Below are positions 21,986 through 33,961 of a DNA stretch of 64,000 nt, one piece after another. The DNA lies in the NCBI GenBank assembly GCA_000711775.1, contig ARYC01000206.1, positions 108,008 through 172,007 on the forward strand. Reading direction: 5' to 3'. The notes under the pieces were generated by a model. It ran no database searches and had not been told where the DNA came from. It saw only the letters and a list, made by a program, of their open reading frames with translations. Numbering within the stretch: position 1 is the stretch's first letter; each line of letters starts with the position of its first letter. Position numbers and translations under genes: made by a program. The DNA is from Oxytricha trifallax (lineage: Eukaryota > Ciliophora > Spirotrichea > Sporadotrichida > Oxytrichidae).

Positions 21986-24638
21986 TCAATTATTGTAATT
22001 CGTTTTTTGGAAATGACTGGCTGCTTAGGCATTAAAATTTAAGTCATAATCTTTTAACATTTAAAGCTGTTGCTTAAGTTACTCTTCTGAAGTTTGCTTT
22101 TGTGTGTATTTTCCCCACAGTTAATGAAGTTCTTCGAAATTCATTGCAGGGTTAGTCCATTTAAATAATTGAAATATCTAACATTTTATTTAGTCTTATA
22201 AAGCATCTTGATAGTCTTATGATCGATGCCTTTACTACCATAATGATTCTTTAATTTTTAAACTGCAGAATTTATAAATTCTCTTGCCTGTTATTTCGAG
22301 TGATTCATGGTTTTAGGGATTTCCGCTTGCTTTGTGCTCTCAAGATCTCTCTGGGCGTTTCTGACCACCTTGAAAAGCATCTAGGTTTTAGAGTAATCCA
22401 TTGACTCTTCTTGCATTATAAAATCATCCTGGGGTGATTATTCGATGTTTGTTCTCTCACTTTATAATAATATATCTGTAATTATTTAATAAATGTTCTT
22501 AAATAAATTAAAAGTATAAAATATATAACTATATCATAAACTCTAATTATGAAATTGAAAGCTAACTAAAATTAAAAAGTCATTCATTGATTATTCATAA
22601 TAAGATTTTGATTATAAATATAATAGTTTCACTATTAAGTTATTTAATTATTATAAAAACTGTTGGTAAAATCTTGATGTGATAAGTCTTGAAGTGTTAT
22701 ATTGGCTTGACAGTTTTAGATTTCCCCGTTACTTTATGAAAAATTATTTTCTTTACAATTTGAATTTTAATGATCCTTAATTGAATCTGGTATACTCTGA
22801 ATGATATTTTTTTTAAGTTACATTTAAAATTATTTAAAAAAACCTTTAGATTTCTATATATTATTAATTATTTATATTCGTAGCTTGCTCATTTAAATTG
22901 TGAGGAACTGTTTAAGACCTGAAGATTGGCATTTATATTGCCTTGGTTTAACCTCTTTTCTACATTTAATAAAAAATAGGGTTTTTTAAGCATTCTAATT
23001 ATGCATAATTATAATTCATTTTTATAAGATTAGGCTTCTTCGTACTTCAAATATCTTTCTTGAATTGAATATTTTGTGATTAGCTACAATCTATTATTCT
23101 ATAATTGTTACACTATAGAAATCAACCCCTAAAACCCCTAGTCATAATTTTGCATATTCGAAAACTTTTGATTTTTTTTATTACTCTATAATATTAGACT
23201 CTAACTCTGAGTGTTTTCTTCTTTGACTTTTAAACCCTGAACATGAATTGATCCTTAATGTTCATGCTTCTGAGTCTAACCTGGTTGTCCATCAAGGTCT
23301 GCTTTATTTTGAACTTTTAAGCGTGTGAGCGGATTTAAGCAGCTGAGCGAGTGGCCACTGCCTGCTAGACACGTATCCAGTTACTGCCAAACTTATCCAA
23401 AGCTAAAATAATACATTTAATTAAAACGATTAAAATCATAATTTTGTTATTAATAATTTCAATAATAATTATAGTAAAGAATATTCAAGGATAACTTAAA
23501 TTGAGGTTGTCATTATTTTAAATCATATTCTACATATAAAAAGCGAATAACTAACTAAGTGAGTACTAAATAATAATTATATAATAGTAAAAAAGATTTT
23601 TGTAATTTTTGTAATTATAGTATATTAATGATTTATAAATATTATCTGAGACTTACCCTAGACAAATCTAATATGTTCTTCTCTCGTCCATCTACCCTAA
23701 TTATAGTCCTCCTCCTTCATTTGTGAGTTATATCTCGCGGCCAGATACTCCTTCAAAATACTGCTGTTTTACTTTGAAATTTTTGTCTCTTCTTTTCTTG
23801 TCTAGTGTTGAGTGGAGCCTTAATCTCAAAAGAATGTTTAATAAAACTATTAAGTAATTGAAAGTTAAAAAACGAAAAAGAAATGCAAATTAATTTGTAG
23901 AGCCTTCATCTGCAGTATCCGAAGCAGAGGATTGTTGATTAGATGCCGACTTCTCTTCACAGCAGTATTGCATAAATTATATTCATTTCTTACTATATTC
24001 GATTTAAAATCTTACAAATACAAAATTTTGAATTATTTGTATTTTTAGTCTGTCTTCGTTGAGGTTATCTTAAAAATTTGCTGATACTGTGGTTAGCAAA
24101 CTGAGCTAACGTCTGTTTCATTAGATTTAGTATTAACGACTTAGAATGGTGCCTAATTCATCATTTCAGTTAATTTTGAGGTAGATTTTGCAAAATTTGT
24201 CATAATCGAATTTTTTTCAGTTTCTCTCTGATGAGAGATACTAGACGTAGACTGTAAATTCTAATAAGAATATATCTTAAATATAATTATTCATCAGAAT
24301 TTAATTATAGACATCAATTATACTTTTTATGTTATAAGAATTTGTTAAGTATTTAAAATTTACTTCTCTGTCGAGGTGGCATATCATTTCAGATAATTGC
24401 TTCTCATTGTTTGTATTCCCGCATTAATACAAAAAGAAAATTGAGAAACCAAATTTTTACAATTAAATAATATCACTTTCTATTAAATCAACACTTATTC
24501 CTATTTAATTTAGCATTAATATTATGTCTGGAATTATTGTTAACTTGATAGCAACAATTGCAAGTAACTGTGATTTATTGGTTAGTTAGAGTCAATTGAG
24601 TTACTCTATAACTGATGAGTGAGTAGGGGGTTTAACAT
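21986..24638 (-). CDS. SHAQKY-class Myb-like transcription factor
   Basis: ATG at 24638 (complement): MLNPLLTHQLQSNSIDSNQP. The DNA-binding domain lies across an intron at about 23404-23655: GRWTREEHIRFVQ joined to ALDKFGSNWIRVQQAVATRS and AQIRSHAQKFKIK. The three helix tryptophan positions and the SHAQK(Y/F)F motif mark the single-repeat Myb family known from plants, amoebae and ciliates. Flanking parts are Ser/Gln-rich. The C-terminal segment (MDYSKTQMLFKVVRNAQRD, then after an IES WTNPAMNFEELHQLWGKY) ends at TGA 21986-21988. Two IESs are certain (24421-24521, 22159-22192). Other joints at about 23880, 24000 and 22450-23150 contain introns or IESs I did not resolve. Confidence 0.88.
22159..22192. 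other. IES with 5-bp pointer TAAAT
   Basis: ATTTA on the + strand (TAAAT in the gene direction) at 22159-22163 and 22188-22192, 24 bp between. Removal joins MLYKTK to WTNPAMNFEEL of the Myb gene in frame. Confidence 0.75.
24421..24521. other. IES with 9-bp pointer TATTAATGC
   Basis: Copies (GCATTAATA on the + strand) at 24421-24429 and 24513-24521 flank 83 AT-rich bases. Removal joins FQTQYQC to GNTNNEKQLSEM of the Myb gene in frame. Confidence 0.85.
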
Positions 24639-25620
24639 TTTACTGCTTATCTTTATATTATAATTTTTAAGATTTCTCTGATATTATCCCCAAAACCCTT
24701 CCTTTTTGGAAATGAAGCAATAATATAATTAAAAATATTAATATTATAATTGATTTGATCAATAATATTATATATAAATATACACAAACCTAATTATAAA
24801 TGACTTAGTGGATAATAATAATAATTAATAGTTATAATACATTTCATTAATAATAATATATATTTGCAAATTATCAAAATCTTTAATTAATCATTATAAA
24901 TTGAGGATAATAAGTTAAGCAATATAAATAACAAATTTATTGGGTTTATAATTTATTTAAAATTTAAATAAATTGAATAATAATAATAATAAATAAATGA
25001 ATTAATTTTTAAAAAAAATAATATTTTTTTATCCCAACAATAAAATTTGGCTTCTTCTTTGACTTATATGTAGCTTTGAAATCTATTGCATTTTCATTTT
25101 AGAGTATTGTGTTAATAGTAAATAAATTAGTATTTCTACTAGAAATATTTTAATAGGAGATAATTAATATTTTTGTAAACAATCCTCATTTAGTTTAAAT
25201 AAAAATATAAAAATAAAATTTTATATAAAGAAACTTAATTTTTTAAATTAAAATTTATCTGTCTGAAATATAGATTACAATATAATAACATAAAACATAA
25301 TATTATAATTTAAAAAGAAACCATAGATCCTACCCACTTAGTGATTTTTAATATATATGTATGCATTTTATTTAATTTAAATTAATTATAATTATATATA
25401 ATAATTTAAGTGGTAGACTGCCTAATTATAATATAAATAATCTTACAGTTATTTATTCCAATTCATCTTATTTCTAAAAATTTAACATCATAACATTTAA
25501 AAATCCTTATTCATTATATTTTTTGTGCTTTTATAATTCTGAATTACTCTAACTTTTTTAACAATTAGAATATAAATTGATATTTATTTTGCAATTTTAA
25601 TAATAACATCTTTTATTGAA
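24639..25620. other. Very AT-rich intergenic DNA
   Basis: Runs of A/T with TATA- and AATAATAA-like repeats; no reading frame of credible composition on either strand. It separates the divergent Myb (-) and PG-rich-repeat (+) genes. Confidence 0.6.
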
Positions 25621-27347
25621 ATGGTAAATGTGCCTTGTTACAGTATGGGAACTGCTTCCCGAAGTAAGTTTTATTACAAATATTTCAAACTTTAAACATA
25701 AATAAAAATATATATTTTAGTGAATGAAGCTAAGACAACTGCAAAGGAAACTCCAGGTCCAGGATAATACACAAAAGTAGCTCTGATTCATAAGTTAAAA
25801 GCTCCATAATGGGTGTAAGTTTCATGATATAAGTCAATGAAGATTAGATTTTTTATTCGCACTTTTTTCATAGCTAAATCATTAATGAAACTGAAATATT
25901 ATTTGGTGAAATGTTTTACTAAAAATTAAATGTAGAATTGGATCTGAGAAGAGATAAATGTCACTTTAAATTGGAAACCCAGGCCCAGGATAATAAACCA
26001 AATAGCAACTCAAATTAATATTTATATTTTTATAGGCAATTTTTGATTAGTTTACAATACAATTTCAAAGGTAAAACACTTAATTTTTGATAAGTAATTT
26101 AAATAGTCAACAGCAGGACCAAAGTATCACATGGGACTAAAAACAAACAATAGTATGACTTCATTAAACTATAATCCAGGTCCAGGAAACTAAACATTTT
26201 CATAAAAAATTCAAAAATTTTTCCTTTTATTTAAAGTTTACAATATCAATAGAAATTTGGGGTAAATTGGTTATATGTTCGGATTAAAAACACCATCATA
26301 ATTTGGAACATATCTTAGAAATCCTGGTCCAGGAGCTTACAGTTTAAAAGGCTCTTTCATGAATATTCCTGGAAGCAAGATAGGAACATCAATTAGAGAT
26401 GACGATATAAGACGTGCATAAAGACTTGGTAGCCCAGGACCAGGAACTTACAGATATGATAGTACTATTGTCCACTCTGCTCTAAAATTAGATGCCCCAA
26501 AGTTCGGTTTTGGAACTTCTGATAGAGATAAAAATCCTGGTGTTGGAAGAGTTGTTAGTCCTGGACCAGGTTAATATAGACACAAGGAAATTGTAGGGCA
26601 TGATGGCCCAAAGAGATCTATGACTGCAAGAAGACCAATGAGTGCTGATCATAGAACTCCGGGACCAGGTTAGTATACACCTAAAAAATCTACAGTCGCA
26701 AGAGAAATGCCAAAGTTCTCAATTGGTAGAGAAAGCCGAGACGGAGGTTTAGGATAAAAGCACATGAGATACACACCTGCCCCAAATTAATATCAACCAT
26801 CATAAGCTACTCTTACAAGATAACATTTATTTTTAAAACCTTCTTGGGTACTTGGTAGTGGCTAGAGAAATCCATTAGCATCTATAACTAACTCACCTGG
26901 ACCAGGAAATTATAACATTGGATCAAAAATGAAAGAAGGACCGAAGGTAAGATATAAATTGTATTGAAATTCCCTCTTTAGTATGTCATGGGTCTAAAAG
27001 GTAGAGATTTATCTAAGGAGTCTCTTTATAAGCCTGGACCAGGGGCATATTAGCCTGACTTCAGTCATTTAAAGTAACATCACCCTGCATTTAAGATTGG
27101 CTCTGAGACTCGTATTCCAGGCGATAGAACTACAGTTAGAATAGTTCCAGGTCCTGGAAACTATAATCCAAAGAAAAGGCCTCAAAGTGCTGCTCCAAAC
27201 TATGGCTTTGGATCAAGCACTAGATAGCAAACAAAGACTACTAAAGATATCACTCCAGGTCCAGGAGCATACAGACTTCCAGCTAGAATTCAGGATGTCC
27301 CTAGTTATTTATTGCCAAATAGATCTACTGAATTTAAATTTGTATGA
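25621..27347 (+). CDS. Sperm-tail PG-rich repeat (SHIPPO/ODF3-like) protein
   Basis: ATG 25621, TGA 27345-27347. At least ten copies of the motif x-PGPG-x-Y are visible: TPGPGQYTK, NPGPGAYSLKG, SPGPGTYRYD, SPGPGQYRHK, TPGPGQYTPKK, SPGPGNYNIG, KPGPGAYQPD, VPGPGNYNPK, TPGPGAYRLP and others, each followed by a segment such as FGFGTSDR or FSIGRESR. This is the STPGR family of ciliary and flagellar microtubule-inner or outer-dense-fibre proteins. Introns occur in the first third (for example GTAAGTTTTATT...TTTTAG after MVNVPCYSMGTASR, and near 25815-25930, 25990-26110 and 26200-26240). In a ciliate it most likely serves the axoneme. Confidence 0.9.
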
Positions 27348-27569
27348 TCTGCATCTAGCGATTTCAATTTTCTCATAACATTATGCTATAAAATTTATAA
27401 TATGCTTTTATGACTGTTTGATTTTAATATCTGATAAATTTATCTTAAGTCTTAAATTATTTGATAAATTCTAAAATCTTAATAAAAAGTCTTTTTGTAT
27501 TCTACTCAATGATTAGATAATAATCATATCTTTTAAAGTTATATCTACATCACAAATCCCATAACAAAA

Positions 27570-28374
<805 letters not shown>

Positions 28375-28452
28375 TTCATGAGTAGTATTTAAACAATTTG
28401 ATCTAGATATTTATTCATTCTTAATTTTAATGAGGATTGCTTTCGCATATTG

Positions 28453-28465
28453 AAAGAAGTTTCCA
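28453..28465. other. Pointer of scrambled TTLL, copy 2
   Basis: AAAGAAGTTTCCA, the inverted partner of 17426-17438. Sequence just upstream is AT-rich and out of frame; sequence downstream continues the TTL domain. Confidence 0.93.
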
Positions 28466-31400
28466 GATGATTATAAATTTTTCCCTCAAACTTACTTACT
28501 TCCATCTGAATATTCTGATTTCCGAAATTAATTCAACAATAAAAAGAAGATGAATAAGACTTTTATTGTTAAACCAGAAGCATCTTGCCAAGGGAGAGGT
28601 ATTTTTCTGACAAGAAATTTGGATGATGTAAACCCCTATGATCACTATGTAATTTAGAGATATTTACACAAGCCCTTTCTTATTGAAGGATTGAAATTCG
28701 ATCTAAGAATCTATAATTATAAATCTAATATAGGATATAAAAAATGTATCATTAATTTTATGTCTTTCTTTGTGGAGTGGATCCATTGAGAATCTATATG
28801 TACAAAGAAGGTTTATCTAGATTTGCGACTGAAATTTATGTTCCTCCAAACGGCAATAATTTAGACAACTTGTATATGCATTTGACAAACTATGCGATAA
28901 ACAAAACTAGTAGTAAATTCATCCAAAATAAGAATGAAGATGCTGATAATATAGGTCACAAGAGAAGTTTAACCTATGTTTGGAGATACTTAGAAGAATA
29001 GGGACATGATGTAGAGAGAGTAATTCAGGATGTTAAGGAAACCATCATTAAAACAATATGCGCTGTTCAGCCTTAACTAGCGCATATTTACAAATCATGC
29101 TAACCAGATGATGTTGAGAATTCGATGTGCTATGAAATCTTGGGTTTCGATATCTTTTTCGATGATAAATTGAAACCTTGGATCTTGGAAGTAAATCATT
29201 CGCCTTCCTTTAGTACTGATAGTCCCCTAGATTTTAAAATTAAGAAGAACCTCATATCTGACACTATTAGACTCCTGAATTTATCTTATACTAAGAAACA
29301 AATGTATAAAAAGCAAAAGTAAATTGAATTTCAAAAACGAGCTTTAAAAGGCAAACCTAGGATCACTCAAGAAGAAAGAGAGACAATTCGATAAAAACGA
29401 ATTAAAAAACGAGATAATTTTGAGAAGAAAAACCTTGGGGATTATGATTTGATATTCCCCTCTGAAAAAGATACTCAGGAAGATTACTAGAAATTTCTGT
29501 CATTTGCTAAAGTTGCTTGGGAAGATTTTAATTAAGGAAGTTTTAAAAAGAAATAATAACAAGAGAATCCGGCATAGAGTACTTTAAATGTAGCTTAAGA
29601 AACAGGCAAAGGCTCTATAATAAATGGAAGTATTGATAAAAACAAGTAATCTCTTATAAACCATAATCTCTAATCTATATTAAATAATGTTTGTTATTTG
29701 TAGAACAATTTAAAATCAATTAAACTTTTTTTAAAAAATTTTAAATTCTTATGACTATAAACTTTTTTAATAAAATTTTTTCCCAATGTAGTCGATAAAA
29801 AATTCAATATAAAGATTGATTTAATTTAAGGGTTTACTATCTGCACAAAAATCTAATAGTAATAGACCATAGTCTTCGAGACGTGAGAGTAAAGCTGAAA
29901 TTTTGCCTAGAAAAGACTCATTAAAAGAACTTTCTTAAACTGTTTACTCTCAAAGTTAAGATCCAAATCATATGGATCATAAGGGATTATTACTTAAGTA
30001 ACATTTATTTAAGAAGCTATATTAATATAGATTAATTTATTAATTTGCAAGAGCTAGTTGAAAAATTTTAAATTAAAAAAATTCATTAATTATTTCTTTT
30101 TTTCAAATTTAAATGAACTAAATTATTTTACTTTTGATTTTTCTAAAGAATCTTCTCAGAGATATTTTTCAATGTATCCTAGTAAATTTAAATCTATTAT
30201 AGTTATTATATTTTTACTTTTTCATTCCGAAATGGTAAAATTATAAACAATTTAAATAACTAGACTTTCTTTTCTTTAGAACAACTATAAAGTTAGTTAA
30301 ATATGATAGTAACATTAATTTAAATTCATCTTTACAAAGTCTATAAATATTGAGCATTATTGGTAACTCTAAATGAGAAAGAAACTCAGCTAGCCAGAGA
30401 AGTATTTAGTTCACATTCGTTAGATACATAAGCATCAGCAACAGCGAATAATTAATAAATCTTAAAAACTCAGTAGAGTAAAGTCCATTAAAGACCTCCA
30501 TCTGGAAGAGTCAAAATTTAATTAGATCCTAATGCATAAGAATTTTACAATAACAACAGTTTATATATATATTCTATCATCATATTTAAAAAACGAATAC
30601 TTATATTTTTTGATGTATTAACCATACAATATTTCTAAATATTATTTTAATTTAGCTTAAAATTTAATTTTTTATACTTTTAGGAATTTATATCCCTGAC
30701 AACAGATTATAACCTCCGGGCCTAAGATTGAATATAAAAAAAATCTATATAATTATAAAAATAATTAAAATTCCATTTTTAACTATACTTTTTTTTATAA
30801 AAAATTGTTCCATACCTTATTATCTTTATTGTTTTACTTGATAAACTGTGTAAAAATATATATCTATAATTTTATAACAACAGTTAAAATAAAAGAGAAA
30901 ACAGTTGATAGTTTGTGCAAATAGTATCAAAGCAATCTAAGAAGCTTAAAGCAGATTAATTAGACTTAACTGATGCCAAACTTAATTAAACCTCAAAATA
31001 TCTTAATATTTCTTTCTTTTTATTAATTAATTTTTGTTAAAATTTAAAGTTTACTCTCAATTTGTTGATTTATTGAAACATATAATTTTAAATGTACATC
31101 TTATTTCGTAAAACATACCTTTGAAAACAAACAAATTATTATAAAAATTATGGTTTAAATCCTTCCTCTGTTATATAAGCTACTTCTCTAACTCTGCACA
31201 GCTCCTAAAATATAAATCAATCGTCTTTGCAAACAAAGCCCTTACTTCAGATTCACTCCAGCATATCTTAGAGGTATTCCGATGATGGCAGCTTAGGCAA
31301 GAACACCTCCCTCCTGAGTAAATCTTAATAGAATAAAGATCCCAATATACAAAGTAAAAACTCAAGTTAGTCAGTCGGCAGTATTTACAAAAATGTCTAT

Positions 31401-32144
31401 TCAAATGCAGAGAAAAACATCAGTTTGAAGCCTATCAATACCTTTGAGAAATTTCTCAAAAACTTGACTTAAACTTCAGCAACGTAGCTTACAAATCTGG
31501 GTGATAAATAAACTTCGAATTCAGCCCAGAATTTATCATCGCTTCCTTAGAGTTAAGGGGGTGGTAGGCAAAGTTTCTAATATGAAGCAGATATGAACAT
31601 AAAATCAATGAACTCAAGTGGAATTTTAAAAATCTAGAATTCTAATAGTTTACAGAGTTAGGATATTTCCACTGGAGTAAACAACCAATATTAAAACACT
31701 CAGTAGTAATCAACTCTGCTACGACCAAACTAATTAAACAATACATCCAGCGTGACTTACAAACCTAGAGGCTATCTCTAAAATTCAGCAGATCGTGGTA
31801 ACAACACTATGAATAAAAGAGCATAGAGTTAGAATCGAGTTAGCTCAGCAAAAGTTTAACACAATCAAAACATCCTTTAAAGAGGCATTAATTTGATATA
31901 AGGCAAGAACGAAGTCTATCAAAATACTGTACTTACAAGCAGCAATAATAGCGGGAATGTAAATAATGGCAGTAGCATACATAGTCAGCAAATAAACTAC
32001 AGAAATGTTAATAAAACAGGTAACTTAAAAGATCATCTTGACTAATTTATTCTTATAGAAAATGGAAATGGATGTGGTAGTTTCGATTTAGAACAATTGA
32101 TTGAATAAATTATTGTTAATATATCAATAAATAAATAATTTTGA
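28453..32144 (+). CDS. TTLL gene, 3' half: TTL catalytic domain and long tail
   Basis: Continues the inverted 5' half (19278-17426). TTL-domain motifs: DDYKFFPQTYLLPSEY, TFIVKPEASCQGRGIFL (ATP-binding Lys and Gly-rich loop), YVIQRYLHKPFLIEGLKFDLRIY, after an IES CGVDPLRIYMYKEGLSRFAT, then LYMHLTNYAINK, and CYEILGFDIFFDDKLKPWIL leading to EVNHSPSF (the metal-binding Glu/Asn). These are typical of TTLL4/5/6/9/11-type tubulin glutamylases. After about 29300 the chain becomes basic and then Ser/Asn/Gln-rich, read in pieces (29830-30000, 30370-30560, 31150-32144) separated by AT-rich DNA whose joints are not resolved. Frame closes at TGA 32142-32144, only 18 bp before the next ATG. The tail could include a second gene. 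Confidence 0.88.
28712..28761. other. IES with 3-bp pointer TAT
   Basis: TAT at 28712-28714 and 28759-28761 flank 44 AT-rich bases. Removal joins KFDLRIY to VFLCGVDPLRIY in the TTL domain, in frame and as the family expects. Confidence 0.8.
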
Positions 32145-32162
32145 AATTTATAATTTTCTAAA

Positions 32163-33495
32163 ATGGGTTAAGCATCTTGCTGTTGTTCAGATAACAGAGC
32201 CGATAAGCAAAGTGACATCATCACTAGTCACACAGTACAATTACAAATATTAAGTATAAAACTCTTATTTACAGGGATTTCAAGATAAGAAGCAAGGCCA
32301 ATAGAATAATTCAGCGAATGGCGGCTATGCAAATGGGAATGGCCAAAAGGGCGATTATCATGATGTAAGTAAAAAACAGATTCACTTGAACTGTTGTATG
32401 ATCGAAATACTTAATAAGTGAAATAAATTGAAATTTAATCCAGAGGAGATTGGTGTTTAAATTTTCATATAGATTGGACATCCTATGCTGGACATTCCAT
32501 AGGCAGGATTTGTAGTGCCTAAAGAAGAAATAGCAAAAGCAGCGCTTCTACAGATCATGGTATAACCAAATGTTTCTATAATAATTATTATAGTCATGTA
32601 TTAACTATAATTAGCTTTCTCATTTTGACAAGGAAGTTTTAATTAAATAAATTAGGTGGTGGAGGGCTTAGCAGTTGACAAAAATACACTACTTAAAATT
32701 AATGCTTGTGGTTTAATTGCCTCAAAAAGAAATAAGAGCGATGGTTGTACTATTATTGGATCTCAAGAAACATATTAAATATTGAATCTTTGTTTTTTAA
32801 AAAAACTTATCTGAAAATATTAAATTTACTATTTTAAAGAAGCTAATAAAAACGGAGAAGTCTTAAATGATTTTGTTATTCCCTCTACAGACGTTGGAAT
32901 AGGAAAAAGACATTTTATCATAAAATACAACTTAGACAATAAATCTTATTATCTGAGAGATTTGGGAGATGGTTCTGGTACCTTCGTAAGACTTGATGTC
33001 CCTCTGGTAAATAAAAATATAAGTATTTAATCTTTTCCAAATTTAGATCCTGAAGCATGGCTACATTATATCATTTGGGGATTCACACATGGTTGTTTAA
33101 TTCTGCGATAACAAAATAGACAAGACCTCCAAAATTTAGTGCAAATTCTTAGATGGCCCAAAAACTGATCAAACTTTCACGTTCTCTGAAAATTCTGGGA
33201 TTATTCGAATTGGCAGAATGACAAACTGTGATATTAAATTTGACGATAGTTCCCTATCTCGCTTGCAATGCATGTAAGTAGTCATTTAAACTTCTATAAA
33301 GGTTTTTATTAATCAATTTGTTGTAGCATTTAATACTAAGACGGTCACTGGATATTAAGCGATGGCGATGGTTAAAAACTCAGTACGAACGGCACCTGGC
33401 TGTTTGTTGACGAGCTTTTTAAGATTTATGACAATATGATATTCAAAGCAGGCCAAACCCTTTTTAAAGCTTAGTTGCTACCCAGTCAAAGATGA
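32163..33495 (+). CDS. Double FHA-domain protein, likely lipid-anchored
   Basis: ATG 32163, TGA 33493-33495, several introns (for example GTAAGTAAAAAACAG...ATATAG, GTATAACC...AAATTAG, GTAAATAAAA...ATTTAG, GTAAGTAGTC...TTGTAG). FHA domains bind phosphothreonine peptides. First FHA-like unit: DVGIGKRHFIIKYNL, YYLRDLGDGSGTFVRL, HGYIISFGDSHMVV. Second: IIRIGRMTNCDIKFDDSSLS (Gly-Arg and Ser of the phosphate pocket), LQCIIQYQDGHWILSDGDG, STNGTWLFV. The N-terminus MGQASCCCSD has Gly2 followed by cysteines, the pattern of N-myristoylation with palmitoylation, so membrane attachment is plausible. The architecture is a ciliate-type FHA protein; I do not know an orthologue name. Confidence 0.85.
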
Positions 33496-33961
33496 TCATT
33501 ACATACCTTCTAGATTAAAATTAGTCTTTTTGTTAATTTACTATCTCCAAATTTAATTGCTTTTATAAATTAAGTCTAGTTAACTATAATCATTTATTAT
33601 AATTTGCGAATTTATATTTAATTAGAGATATAACCAGAATATTTTATGGGTCGGTATATTATTATATTTAAACTTAGCGGAAAAGTAAAAGCAATATTGT
33701 AGAAACATTAAATTTTATTGATTGATGAAATATATAATTTATTTTTATACATTATTTAGTAAATCATATTTCCAATTCCTTTTTTTTTATATTGCAAAAA
33801 ATATTAGCTATTCCAATTTGAATTATTCAAGAATCAATAATAATTGATCTAAAAATTATAAGACTATAAAACTCCAATCTTAAATAAACTTTTCCCAACA
33901 TAAGAAACCCAATTAAAAGTACAATCTTTGATGTTTCATATTCATTCCTATTCCTATTATA

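Noticed and set aside
31180..31404. Minus-strand ORF with Cys/His pattern (HFCKYCRL...CSCLSCHH), looking like a zinc finger
   Set aside because: The plus strand here reads as the Ser/Asn-rich tail of the TTLL gene in one long open frame that continues on both sides. The Cys codons are the reverse of its Ser/Ala codons.
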